A DNA stretch of 64,000 nucleotides from Antedon mediterranea (taxonomy: Eukaryota; Echinodermata; Crinoidea; Comatulida; Antedonidae): contig NC_092673.1 of assembly GCF_964355755.1 (NCBI RefSeq), forward strand, positions 19,535,001-19,599,000, given 5' to 3'. The position numbers were made by a program, and so were the translations under genes. Below the pieces are notes generated by a model, which saw only the letters and a list, made by a program, of their open reading frames with translations, ran no database searches and had not been told where the DNA came from. This document shows positions 1-11,369 of the stretch, piece by piece. Position 1 is the first letter of the stretch. Each line of letters starts with the position of its first letter.

Positions 1-1007
1 GGTTTGATAGTTTTCTTCTTTCATTAGCATTGACTATAATCACAAATGATACAGTCATTAAAAATACAATTCACGGGGTAGGGGTACAAAAACGGTTTTT
101 AGAGTCAAAGTAATATTGATGGATAATATTGATGGATAATATGGTGCATAATTAGCAAGCAAAGTGATTGTTTACAACTGGAAATGTTTTGTGATCGATT
201 AGGAGCTACCTGTTTCAGAGCATAGATTTCATTTTTATGAGTTATTATAGGGGTCAAAAGGCTAATGATGACCTCTCAATAATTTATTTTGGGATCAATT
301 GCTTTCCCTGACAAACCTGTTTCTGTGTATAAGTAGTGCGTCATCAATGCACTACAAAACAAACATATGATATATTAGGGACTTTTAGATTTGAGTGAAC
401 GTGAACTAAATCCACGTCCACATGGGTCGTATGATCCTATTTTGGTAATTCTCGCGACCCAACATTGCGTATTTGAGCCACAGACCTGCCATGTTAAGTG
501 ACACCCATAGATGGCCGGAAATGGTACTGTCGCACGTAAAAATCCATATAAAAGGCACCTCTAGTCCACTATAATAATAGCGCGCTCGCAATTGGCAAAA
601 GGATCGTAGCCTACTTTTTCCGCCGGTACACACATTTGTGTTCAATGCTAACATCCCGAACCATAAAAAGTTCCCCTGGCTAGGAACAACATCGCTATGA
701 GTGTAATTTGGGAGGGACCTGTTTCTATTGAATGTTCATTGTAAATGTTCCCACCGCCGGTACATCAAAGGTTGCACTTTTTCAGTCAAGTTACACACTC
801 ATTGCAAACTACAGAACAATAGCGTCATAGAACCAGTTAGTAGATTAATAAATCCACGTCCTAAAAGGGGATTCCCCACTTGTATATTAACAACGAACTA
901 TGCGTCAAAAGCGTCCATTGGCCCGTTGTCGATTCCCAATTGTGTGTACGCTACTCGCCTCAACATAGGGAAAAACTGTAGATGTAAAATATAATTAGAC
1001 TTTGTAG
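1..1007. other. Upstream flank, probably intron of the ZU5 gene
   Basis: I see no coding exon here. Bases about 420-640 carry a dispersed repeat (motifs ggccggaaat, agcgcgct, cctactttttccgcc) that recurs in tandem at about 7700-8220. The stretch ends in a splice acceptor-like tttgtag just before the ZU5 exon. Confidence 0.4.
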
Positions 1008-1374
1008 ATTCTACAAAACTGAGAACCTTTCACATCTAGATCAGTTTATACTATCTAAAATTTTTTCTGAGGAAATAGACATTCCCGTATCTCATCCTCG
1101 GGAATCAATAATATCACCTATAATTAAATGTGGACCAGAAGGTACCACCTTCAACAAGCCTATTTCATTGTCATTTCCACGCGATGCTGTAAATGAAGAG
1201 AATTGGGAATTTACTCTACTTTTTAAAGATCACATTCAAGATGAATGGAAACAAATAGCATTGACAAATGTTAGAAAGGACGTTCATTTTACTTTAAACA
1301 AAGGTCTATGTTGTATAACGTTAAATCATTTTAGTTGGTATGCACTAAAGGGTCATGTCATTAGTGTGATGTGA
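1008..1374 (+). CDS. Terminal coding exon with a ZU5 domain (partial gene)
   Basis: This is the last exon of a plus-strand gene whose earlier exons lie outside the window or are not recognisable. The frame is open from about 976; the likely start is after tttgtag, with one base carried into the first codon, and the stop is TGA at 1372-1374. The protein has the ZU5 pattern: IIKCGPEGTTFNKPISLSFP near the start (glycine-rich turn, then strand), and CCITLNHFSWYALKG near the end, matching the usual LDHFSWY core. ZU5 domains occur in ankyrins, UNC5 and PIDD-like proteins as beta-rich interaction modules, often beside death domains; here the protein ends about nine residues after the domain with no death domain. 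Because ankyrin/death-fold proteins often cluster, it may be a relative of the Roco gene downstream. The domain call is by motif only. Confidence 0.75.
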
Positions 1375-1428
1375 GTTATATATTTTTTAAATTTCATAAT
1401 AGTAATTTGGCTTTTAAGCTAGTAGAGC

Positions 1429-1521
1429 TTGTTGTATGAAGGTTTAAACATGGAGCTGTAATAATAGCTCCATGGTTTAAAGTTAGTAAGTAATAATACA
1501 ATACAATGGTTCATACAACAA
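1429..1521 (+). other. Two-tier hairpin in the 3'UTR of the ZU5 gene
   Basis: An inner stem pairs 1443-1457 with 1466-1481 (tttaaacatggagct against its complement, with one bulged base) around an 8-base loop. An outer stem pairs 1429-1440 (ttgttgtatgaa) with 1510-1521. The hairpin lies between the stop codon and the poly(A) signal, so it would be transcribed. No function is known. Confidence 0.55.
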
Positions 1522-1575
1522 ACAGTAACCAAAACATATTTTGGTTTATAATCCAACAGAAATATGTTGTGTGAG

Positions 1576-1581
1576 AATAAA
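1576..1581 (+). terminator. AATAAA poly(A) signal of the ZU5 gene
   Basis: A canonical AATAAA lies about 200 bases after the ZU5 stop codon and about 60 bases before the 36-bp minisatellite. Assigning it to this gene is inference. Confidence 0.5.
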
Positions 1582-1641
1582 TGCTATTTTAAATGTCTTA
1601 TTAATTCTTTTTAATTGTGGTTTGCTGTCTTTAAATTAGCT

Positions 1642-2483
1642 TATGATTGTCATGTTTATACTGAGACTATCTTACCTATTTATTGCCATGTTTATACTGA
1701 GACTATCTTACCTACTGATTGCCATGTTTATACTGAGACTATCTTACCTACTGATTGCCATGTTTATACTGAGACTATCTTACCTTTTGATTGCCATGTT
1801 TATACTGAGACTATCTTACCTTTTGATTGCCCTGTTTATACTGAGACTATCTTACCTATTGATTGCCATGTTTATACTGAGACTATCTTACCTATTGATT
1901 GCCATGTTTATACTGAGACTATCTTACCTATTGATTGCCATGTTTATACTGAGACTATCTTACCTATTTATTGCCATGTTTATACTGAGACTATCTTTAC
2001 CTATTGATTACCATGTTTATACTGAGACTATCTTACCTATTGATTGCCATGTTTATACTGAGACTATCTTACCTATTGATTACCATGTTTATACTGAGAC
2101 TATCTTACCTATTGATTACCATGTTTATACTGAGACTGTCTTACCTATTGATTGCCATGTTTATACTGACACTATCTTTACCTTTTGATTGCCATGTTTA
2201 TACTGAGACTATCTTACCTATTGATTGCCATGTTTATACTGAGACTATCTTACCTATTGATTGCCATGTTTATACTGAGACTATCTTTACCTTTTGATTG
2301 CCATGTTTATACTGAGACTATCTTACCTTTTGATTGCCATGTTTATACTGAGACTATCTTACCTATTGATTGCCATGTTTATACTGAGACTATCTTTACC
2401 TTTTTATTGCCATGTTTATGCTGAGACTATCTTACCTATTGATTGCCAAGTTTATACTGACACTATCTTACCTATTTATTGCT
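1642..2483. repeat. Minisatellite, 36-bp unit, about 23 copies
   Basis: The unit contains ttgccatgtttatactgag followed by actatcttacc and a variable tayygat. Most units are 36 bp, so each frame stays open and shows a false 12-residue repeat. A few 37-bp units (ctatctttacc) shift the frame, which argues against coding. Confidence 0.95.
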
Positions 2484-2491
2484 GGAAGTCA

Positions 2492-2639
2492 AAGTTATTT
2501 TTTGAACAAAAAAACATCTGTATTTCAGTTAAATGATTTTTTTTTCGACTAATTTTTGGTGAAAGTTAATAACTATTATGATACTTCAAAATGACCCACT
2601 TTTTTGCGAAATAGTATTAGTCAAAGGGACAATACATCT
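2492..2639. mobile_element. Truncated copy of the TTAA-flanked MITE
   Basis: About 150 bp matches the right half of the element at 6894..7400, including ttttggtgaaagtt and the terminal caatacatct followed by TTAA. The left half is missing and the copy abuts the minisatellite. Confidence 0.75.
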
Positions 2640-2761
2640 TTAACAATGAAGTATTTTATATGGTTTAAATTTTTTATTAAAAATGTTCTCATTGTGAAAA
2701 AATTTGGTCACTGTGTTTGTTGGAAATTGTGATGTAATTGTAAGGCAATAATTGTCCTTTT

Positions 2762-3112
2762 TAATAATAATAATAATAAACAGTATTTATATAGCGCCTA
2801 ATGGATCACTGACCCCTCTAGGTGCTTTACATTAGACCTTAACTAATGGTAATAAACTATCCCCCGCCGGACACCATTCCGGTATTTCTTAGTCGAGGTT
2901 TCGGGGATGGAGACAATCACTAATGCGAAAAAAAAATGTAATTAAGCTTAACTATGCTTAACTAAGGTAAAACTATCCCCCGCCGGACACCGTCAAGGTT
3001 TCGGGGCCAGAATTAAGAATAGAGAGTAAATGAAGCATGCACAACTTAAGCTAGGGTTAAGCTATCCCCCGCCGGACACCATCCCGGTATTTCTGAGTCA
3101 AGGTTTCGGGGA
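2762..3112. repeat. Dispersed repeat with three GC-rich subrepeats
   Basis: It starts with a short TAA run and the pair tatatagcgcc / ggtgctttaca, an arrangement common in invertebrate short repeats. Three copies of aactatcccccgccggacac followed by a tttcgggg end sit at about 2857, 2967 and 3060. No coding content. Confidence 0.6.
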
Positions 3113-4136
3113 AGGAATAAATGAATGAATGAATAAGTTAATTAATACCGGATGAGAACAGATGGGCTTTCAGTCGTGATTTAAAAATACTGACTGAAGG
3201 AGCAAGTCTCACAAAGAGTGGAAGTTTAAGTGCTTATAACATGTAATTGTGCGTTATTTATTTATTTATTTTATGCTTACTATGGAATGACAATGCATGC
3301 GTGTTAATAATTTTTGTATTCATATTCATTAAATCAACCATCATAAATAGACTAAATTTAGTTTCATTTACAACATAATAATGATATTGAAATCTATTTT
3401 AATGAAATATCCAGTTTCGTAATATTTATTATTTTTCAAAAAATCTTAGATATCAAAAATACCCTATAATTTGTTATAATGAGTTAAAAAATATATTATT
3501 ATTTATTATTATTGCTTTTAACTTTGATGAAATTATATAGAAACTTTAAAAAAAATGAAAATATTATTAGGATAATTATGATTGACAAAGCTAATACGCA
3601 CACTCACTTTTATCAATCATACTTTGACTTTTGACAAGATCGCCTACATTTTTAGTATTACTTTACAATACTTGGTGTTGTATTTTCTAGAACAGCCGCT
3701 CCATAATCTTTTCTTCCTTATATCTTTACTCTTATTTTAAAAGGTAATACTAACAAATTTAATTAAATGAATGTATCTAATGATCAAATAACTGTTTTCT
3801 CATCGTAATTTATTTCCAAAATTAAAAAGCCATCAACAATTTTTAATAAACATAATGTACATTATACATCGTACATTCCTATCATAACAAACTATTCAAA
3901 ACTTTCTATTATTTAAAAATCAAAGAAAATCGGGTTTCAGATCCACCCTGGCCTATGTGTTTCTCGGAGACTTGGTTAATCGGAGGGTAATTCGCATGAA
4001 CGTTTTGAGATATGTGGGTTCCAGTTATTTTGAGGATTTCCTTGCTCAAATTGTAAATAATAGTGCATTGATTTTGCACAATAATAAAGTTAAACAGCAA
4101 TTAAATTGTGCAAGAAAAGCTGTTGCACAATTTGAT
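3113..4136. other. AT-rich intergenic DNA
   Basis: I find no recognisable gene or repeat. Two short overlapping open frames at 3909..4151 on opposite strands have no family features. Confidence 0.4.
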
Positions 4137-4850
4137 ACCACAACAACCTAATGAGGAACATACACAGCCAATCCCATCACCCACTGCACACCCAATCCCA
4201 TCAATTTTATACCACAACAACCTAATGAGTCACATACACAGCCAATCTTAGATCCAATGGTGGAAATCTGGAAGTGCCTAAATGCAAAACCGACAGATAT
4301 AAACGGTCTGCTGTACCGTATATTGTTGATCTACTTAACTCTCAATAATTTTTTTTTTCTTTTTATATAGGAATTTTATAAGTAAATAAATAAATTCATT
4401 TAAATTAATACTATTGTATATATTGCTTAAAATAAATTAAAACCATGATAAATATATTTAAAATACTAGTGAACCTAAATTATACTTTGTACTGATAAAA
4501 TGAATGAAAAATGATCTATTTTTTTTATGACATTGCAATATTGTTGATAATTATATTTAAAATACTAGTGAATCTAAGTAATGATACTTTGTACTGATAA
4601 AATGAATGAAGAAATTATCTATTTTTTTATGACATTGCATTTTTGCTCTATTGGATAAATTTTAATTATTAATGTACAGTATATTTATTTTTTTATGCAT
4701 ATACCGGAATAAATAAATAAATAAATTAATTAATAATCCCATCAATTTGATACCACAACAACCTATGAGTCACGTACACAGCCAATCCCATCACTCACTA
4801 CACAGCCGATCCCATCACTCACTGCACAGCCGACCACTATTCTTTCCAAA
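4137..4850. repeat. Interspersed local duplications
   Basis: The block accacaacaacctaatgagt with cacagccaatcccatcac recurs at about 4137, 4190 and 4745-4830. Between them a ~95-bp segment (aaaatactagtgaa to ttatgacattgca) is duplicated at about 4457 and 4559. No coding signal. Confidence 0.6.
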
Positions 4851-5156
4851 CATGGTCAATTCTCCTCCACCGTATTAGTTTGTGTGTGATATCTTTATTT
4901 TACAGTTGTAATTCTACATCCTATTTCTTATAGAATTACTTTACATTTACCTACTCAACATGCAAGGTGTCCTTTAAATTGAGTAAATGGCTCAGCCCAG
5001 AGATATACAAAGAGTTACAACATTGAATGATTAGAAGCCATTTTTGTGTCAAAGAATTTGCACGCTCCATGCACACTTGTTTATTTTGTATATCGTTTTC
5101 CTGTAGTTCATGCATTATTTTTAGATCTATGAAATAATGCTTAGATTCTGTTTATA

Positions 5157-6268
5157 TCTATATATAAATTTACGTAAGGGCAAAATTCGGTAAATCTCGG
5201 TTTATTTCTAGAATTTTTACTCGATGGTATATAAAGTTGGTTCATACTTTCGGTACTGATTTTAACCATCTTATGTAACCCTGTTTACTAATTAAATTGA
5301 GTTAGGTAATTAGTTATTGACGATTAAAACGAATTTAGGTTCAACGATTTGCCCCAAATAGGGGTGTTTTCCGATCGTAGTATACACTGTCTAATGGATG
5401 TCCATCTTGAAAAATACCCGCCACAAAAATACGAGGAGGCTTCGTATTTTCCTATCTCCTCCTACGATAATTGTTTTTAATAGCTGAAAACTGGTTGAAC
5501 AGCTAGAGTACAGCATCATAATGTTGAAGGCAGGCCGATTTTCTTTAAAAAATACTATTTTGATAGATTTAATATACGATTATACAAATGTATTGATTTG
5601 CGATGAATGGAACATTCCAATCTCTGTTTCACAAGTGTCTATTCCCTCAGGCGTCGTAAAGGCAAGTACAGTACTGTATACTCGAAATTCGATCCATTTT
5701 TGTTTTCAATCTGTGCTGCAGAGGTTGGATATAATTTTTTTTTAAACGGATGATGAGCTAGCGTTTTCACTCGCCGTATATTATGTACAAATCTTTATTA
5801 TTGCAGTTAAACTACCCACATCATCACCTTTCCCTCACTGGCATGAGTAGCGTTGTAAAACCAGTAGAGAATAGGCCTACGGTACATCACATGCCCTAAA
5901 CGCAGAACAACTTTGGTGGGTAGGGTAGGAACCAACTTAAGTATGAATTGGCTCTAAGAAACAATTGAAAACCATTAGGCCTACTAATTAAGTTGAGTTA
6001 GATAATTTAATATTTATTGACGATTAAATCGAATTTATGATTTTCCCCGAATAGAGGTGGTTTTCACAAATTGTTTTACATTATATTATAAACATATACA
6101 CGTCGTAGTGATGTATCGTTACATGTGCTGTACTATTTCAATCGACTAGGACGGTGATAGTTTCAACAAAGTATTACATCGCAATGTTTTACTGTGTTTA
6201 GTGGTATATTATTTGTAAAACATGAAAGCAATTAATATTTCGTTACTAAATGGATAAAGAATATATTT
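5157..6268 (+). repeat. Dispersed repeat, copy 1 (1.1 kb)
   Basis: The segment from aaatttacgtaagggc to aatggataaagaatatat is present in reverse complement at 53162..54141. Inside, two related halves (motif ttgacgattaaa followed by cgaattta) lie about 700 bp apart. The family is not recognised; it could be a non-autonomous transposon. Open frames inside are not convincing. Confidence 0.75.
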
Positions 6269-6654
6269 TAACATTGTTCCTCTTTGCACCCATCCTCTTC
6301 CCCATCCCTCAACCCTAATGTTACATACAAAACACAAATTAAGTTTGTTTAAATTTGACTTAAACAATTGGTCTTATTTTGTGATAAGTTTCTCTTTCGG
6401 AAGTAATAGGGTGCTAATTTTAGTTGAGTACATAAATCACAGTGTCTATTTATTCGTTCCTGTAAACGACATGTATTATTGTCCTGCGGTACGTACATTT
6501 GAAATCGCCAGTTTTTTAACGGGCCACAATGGAAATAAGTTTGACCTTTGGTTACTTTTTTGTGTTACCCTGAATTCATTCTTTGTATTTTTTTTTTTAT
6601 GTTGTGTTATTTTATGAATTCGAATAAAGAAATGAAAAAAACGCTGAAATTATT

Positions 6655-6721
6655 ATGTATTCGAGAACCATCTGTGGGCACGACCTAGATGGTACGCGAG
6701 CGAAGCGAGCGTACCATCTAG
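6655..6721. repeat. 27-bp array motif followed by a GC-rich palindrome
   Basis: Bases 6655-6681 are the reverse complement of a segment (gcccacagatggttctcg with flanks) found in each ankyrin-array unit, e.g. near 16411 and 23088. Directly after it, ctagatggtacgc (6685-6697) pairs with gcgtaccatctag (6709-6721) around an 11-base loop. Confidence 0.7.
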
Positions 6722-6893
6722 TTTTAGTAATTTATTTTATTTGGTCTTGATTCGGTAGCCTATATGTATTTTTTTAATGAACAAAAAAATAAATGCTATG
6801 CAAGTTGTGATAAATCAAGTCATATAACACACATATTCATCCCTCTTTATGGCTCTCTGTTTTTAACACGAACTGCTCCACCAACTTTATTAA

Positions 6894-7400
6894 AGATGTA
6901 TTGTCCCTTGAAACAAAAAAAATGAAGGTCAAAATATTCTAAATTTAAATTGGCCATATCAAAGTAATATTAAAGTTATACACTTTAAGTCGAAAACTTT
7001 AGCCAAAAACAACAATTTTGCGTAATTAACAGGTAAATTAATTTGATTACATTTCGTCTGGAAAATCGTCACGAGCGAAAGATAAACAAAGATTTCAAAC
7101 CATTATGCATGATGCTAATTAGGATTGTTTACAACTCGTCACGGTTCGCAGATCGCGAGGAAGTTTTATGATTTATGCATACAGAGAGAGTAGCCAAACA
7201 TGCGCGTTGCATTATAAGATGTGTTTTGAAGTTATTTTTTGAACAAAAAAACGTCTGTATTTCAGTTAAATGATTGAATTTTTTCCGACTAATTTTTGGT
7301 GAAAGTTTAATAACTATTATGATACTTCAAAATGAACCACTTTTTTTGGAAATCTTTTTTAAAATATTTTTTTGGAATTTGTCAAAGGGAGAATACATCT
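6894..7400. mobile_element. MITE with TTAA target duplication (piggyBac-like)
   Basis: Terminal inverted repeats begin AGATGTATTGTCCCTT on the left and end AAGGGAGAATACATCT on the right. Both ends abut TTAA (6890-6893 and 7401-7404), the hallmark target of piggyBac-type elements. At 507 bp with no transposase frame it must be non-autonomous. A truncated relative is at 2492..2639. Confidence 0.75.
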
Positions 7401-7699
7401 TTAAATTTCCAAGACTCGTTCATCATTTCATTTGTAATAATTTGCCTTTATAATTTTAATATTGTTTATACCCTTTTCAGTATATTAACCAATATATCCA
7501 CGACACTTTATTATTTTAATTAGTCATCAAAGCATGCATTATGAATTAAAAAATATTACATAGTTATGTGATGTTTTGTTCCAAAATCAATAAATCTTAT
7601 AATGTACTAGCCCAATTATTTATTCTTTGCCGCAAGTACTTCCAGTGTTCTCCCCAGGATTCACATCAAGCGTCGCGCTTCCGCCCCCCCCCCCCCCGA

Positions 7700-8224
7700 T
7701 TTTTGGTAATTGACACCCTAGATGGCCGGAAATTCATGCTGAATGACACCTCTAGTTTGGTCGGAAACGACACTTATAGTGCACTACCTAATTTTACGCG
7801 ATAAGAAAACAATTTTTTGTTCATTACGAATGTCAGGGGGAAGTCCCCAATTTTAAAAAAGGCCTACTCATCAGTGGGACAACTCTAATTGGCCGGAAAT
7901 GACACTTCATAGCGCGCTAGCAAACAGCAAAACGATCGTAGCCTACTTTTTCCGCGGGTAAACATACGCGATAAGAAACATTTTTTGCGTTCATTACAAA
8001 CGTCAGGGGGAAGTCCCCAATGACAAAAAATAGGCCTACTCGTCAGTAGGACAACTCTATTTGGCCAGAAATGACACTTAGCGCACTAGCAAACTGCAGA
8101 ATGATCGTACTGTAGCCTACTTTTTCCGCCGGTAAACATACCCGATAAGGGGGATTAGTTCCTGATGAAATACAGCCCGACTAGTCAGTAGGACACCTTT
8201 AGTTGGCCGGAAAGGACACTTCAT
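7700..8224. repeat. Diverged tandem repeat, about 160-bp unit
   Basis: Three to four units share ggccggaaatgacact, tagcgcgctagcaaac, gatcgtagcctacttttt and aacatacgcgataag. The last unit is split by the LINE insertion and resumes at 9227. A related copy lies at about 420-640. Confidence 0.7.
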
Positions 8225-9226
8225 TTTTTTGTCTTTTATGGGCTCTTCCCACTTTTATTTCAGTTTGCAGTACAAATTAAAAACAAAGGTCATGTTCTCC
8301 ATTTTTCTTGTCACATGCAAGTGACGCGTACATATTTGTGATTATTGTTAAAACGTGTTTTATTTTAATGACATAGTATATTTAAAAGTTACAATTATTA
8401 AAAACATTTACTTATGACCATACAATATATATTACAAACATGCTGAATATTGCGGATTTCATATAAATTATTAAAATTGTCTAGAAACATAATCAAGGGT
8501 TACATTTAAAATCACTTGAAATAAAAAAGGGCTACACATTTACTGTATATTAAAACTTATACAGCATATGTCACACAAATATAAAATACAATTGTAAATC
8601 GTAGGGAGAGAGATCTCCAGCACATATATATTTTAATTATTCAATAAGTCAAATATCTTGTCTTTACTATTTTTCCATTTCTGATCAGCAGTATAAAAGT
8701 CATACGAATACTCATTATTTATGAGGTTTATAATTTCATTTTTAAATAGACACCAAATATTTGCAGATTCTTTTTTTTTCTGTCGTTTCTAGTTCTTTAT
8801 ATATTATGGAGGATTTATATATATACAAAATGTAAAAACTGAAATTAATTCGTTTACAAGTTTGTTTGTTGTTCCCAAAATTACATTAACCCACTTTGGG
8901 AAGTCTTGCTGTACTGTAACCTCATTTGAAAGACACTGAACCAGCATATCTTTAAACTTTTTCCAGACTGGTTGAATAGTTTTACATGCAATTAATAAGT
9001 GTTCTTCATTTTCTATATGATTTTTACACTTATTACATTTGTCTGTTGTGGATAATTTCCATATTTTTAGTATTTTTTTACATATAATGATTCGATGTAA
9101 CAACTTAAAATTAAATTGAGCTACTTTTACGATGTGTTTCATTCTACATACTTTTCTATTCCATATTTCATTCCTGTCAATAATTTCATCTCTAAATTCT
9201 ATTTCCCATTTCATTTGAGGAAATTC
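8225..9226 (-). mobile_element. 5'-truncated LINE insertion
   Basis: The 1.0-kb insertion is bounded by a 10-bp target duplication GACACTTCAT (8215-8224 and 9227-9236). Its left edge is a T-rich run, i.e. the poly(A) end of a minus-strand element, and it carries the C-terminal end of an ORF2. It lies inside the tandem repeat of the hAT-like element. Confidence 0.75.
8804..9214 (-). pseudogene. LINE ORF2 C-terminal fragment (zf-RVT type)
   Basis: The 136-residue frame contains FKLLHRIIICKKILKIWKL and a C-x2-C...H...C cluster (CNKCKNHIENEEHLLIAC), the zinc-binding region following the reverse transcriptase in L1/Tx1-like LINEs. Neither RT nor endonuclease is present, so this is a 5'-truncated dead copy. 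The apparent start codon is internal to the original protein. Confidence 0.7.
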
Positions 9227-9898
9227 GACACTTCATAGCGCGCTAGCAAACAGCAGAACAATCGTAGCCTTTTTGATTGGAATGCAAATGTATGATCGAT
9301 GCAGCTAGCAAATGAATTGCGCCTAGCAATTTAATTATTTTTGTTGGTGTGTGCATACGTAACCGACGAAAGAGTAATTAAATTTTACCAATCCATAGAG
9401 AGTCAATTAATTCAGTGTGGTATTGAAAATATCATTAATATATTTATTTGTTAATGCACATAACATTTTTACAAGAAAATATAAATACAATCATTATTTT
9501 AACTTTATTTACAATATACAAGTTACTGCATTTTAAACGATTCAGGCAACAGCCAATACTAGAGATCAAAAGAGAAACATGGCAGCAACAAAACATGAGT
9601 TTACATCTCTCGGTGGTGGCCGATGAAAGTGCGTCTCAGTCGCAGTAACACTTTGTTACGCAGTCTTTTGTTTTTCGTAGTGGTCATGTCACGTGTCTCG
9701 TATGCATTAGGCACTTTATGCATGCCTCAGCTCTAGAAAGTACCTGCCTGTTATTAATCTATTTTTAGAAAGGTTGTGGTTGATATTTTGAAGCGTCACG
9801 GATAAGGTTTTAAGCGTCACAGCCGACCGTAAAGCGTCACGGCAGAGAACCCAAGCGTCACGATACGGTGACGCTTCAAGGGCCAGGGGAGAACACTG

Positions 9899-10904
9899 AA
9901 TTACATTTTTTTAAATATAAGAAACGTTTAAAATATTTTGTTGCTCCTAATCTATACTTTACATGGGTTAATGGAGATAATTTTGACACAATTTGATCTG
10001 TATATCACATGACTTTTAAGTTTAACCCAATGTCGTAACTCTTTGTATGGCACTGGCTCTGCCCATAATTTGTTCGTTTACATTGGTTAATAGGAATTAT
10101 GATATCTTCCTAACACTATCTTTGTTTATATGAAGACAGTGACAATTATAAACACCCTATAGTCAAGTAGCGTCTGTTGATGTAGAGCTGTTCAGTCGGA
10201 CTGATTTACCAGTGGATGGAGGATTGTTTCCAGGGTAGGGTACCAACAATTCTGTTGTTCAGATTCAGTTGTAGTGTGAGTTTTTATATTATTTATTTAA
10301 TATTTAATTTGACTTACAGAATTGTGCTTTGTTTTATGACAATTACAGGAATAGCAATACTTTGTTTGGAAATGTTGGTTTATGGCAACCCAGTTGCATC
10401 CATTGAAGTGTTTCTCAACTATTTTATTTTTATAGCAAAAATTGCAATACAATAAAATTACAGATTTTAATTCGAAATTCAGAGGCTTAAAAGGTAATCT
10501 TGGTGAACACTACAAGGGTGATCACTATCTTTTGCTCAAATTCTGCCTATGTTATCACTTACCTTTTAGGCTTTTCATTTAATAGCACATAAATTGTTCA
10601 ATAAACTTGTGTTAAAATGTTAATATCAAACGTACTAATGTCTGTTGTTGGAGAGTACAAAGGTCACAGAAGTTAGGCTGCTGAATATCTTGTAGTACTA
10701 AGTATATATTGAACGAAACATGTCTGACATGAAAATAAAAAAAGGTGTATTAGCCTGATAGTACAGTGATACGCCCGTATTCTTAAACCGGACTTTAGTC
10801 GTAGTTTGAACTTTGACTTCAAAAAGTGTTAGTTCGAGCTACAGGCTCCAGACCCCTTGATTTCTATGCTACAATTTACCCGATAAATATAGGCATATTT
10901 TGAA
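9899..10904. other. Intergenic DNA without recognised features
   Basis: AT-rich sequence. One 79-residue hydrophobic frame at 10216..10455 has no family features and is probably spurious. Confidence 0.4.
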
Positions 10905-11125
10905 CTTTAAAGGTCACTTCTTTTTAAAATTGAAAAAATGGATTGACACAGTTATTGTGCATCGGTTTTTTGCACGCAGTATTTTATTTATGCATTATGA
11001 AAAATGGAAAAAGTGGCTACCCTAAATCTGATTAAAATTGCCTCAAATGACGCTAGAACGCGTTGCTTCCAGGGGCTTCGCCATCTGGACCCCCACCGGG
11101 GGCCCTTGGCGGCCCCTCCCTGACA
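10905..11125 (-). repeat. Dispersed GC-rich repeat, copy 1
   Basis: The segment with ttttgcacgcagtatttta, aatgacgctagaacgcgttg and gggcccttggcggcccc is the reverse complement of 62735..62945. It is much richer in GC than its surroundings. The family is not recognised. Confidence 0.7.
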
Positions 11126-11369
11126 CCCAGCCTAGAGAGAGATTAACCAAATTATTGACCAAATAACTGATACGTTTTTCTGATACTCACAATTGCCTAG
11201 AGGGATGTTTTTGCTGTTTTTTTAGGGTGTAAAGTATAGCGGCCAAACTGAATGGCAGCCAGTTGTGTATTAATTAAAGAAAAGTCATAATTGGCGTTTG
11301 GGAAAATGAATCTACAAAACAATGTTTCCAGTTGTTGATCTGTCAATCAATTATTATGAACAAAATAAT

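Larger units (their letters stand above)
7643..9898. mobile_element. hAT-like TIR element with later insertions
   Basis: The left end CAGTGTTCTCCCCAGG and the right end CCAGGGGAGAACACTG are inverted repeats with one mismatch, and CAGTG termini are typical of hAT elements. Subterminal aagcgtc motifs follow on both sides, iterated at 9790-9880. The interior holds tandem repeats and a LINE fragment rather than a transposase. I do not see the expected 8-bp target duplication (agtacttc left, aattacat right), so the boundary call is tentative. Confidence 0.45.

Noticed and set aside
1615-2536. Open frames with 12-residue repeats (CHVYTETILPID and shifted versions)
   Set aside because: They arise from a 36-bp minisatellite whose length is a multiple of three; 37-bp units shift the frame and no gene context exists.
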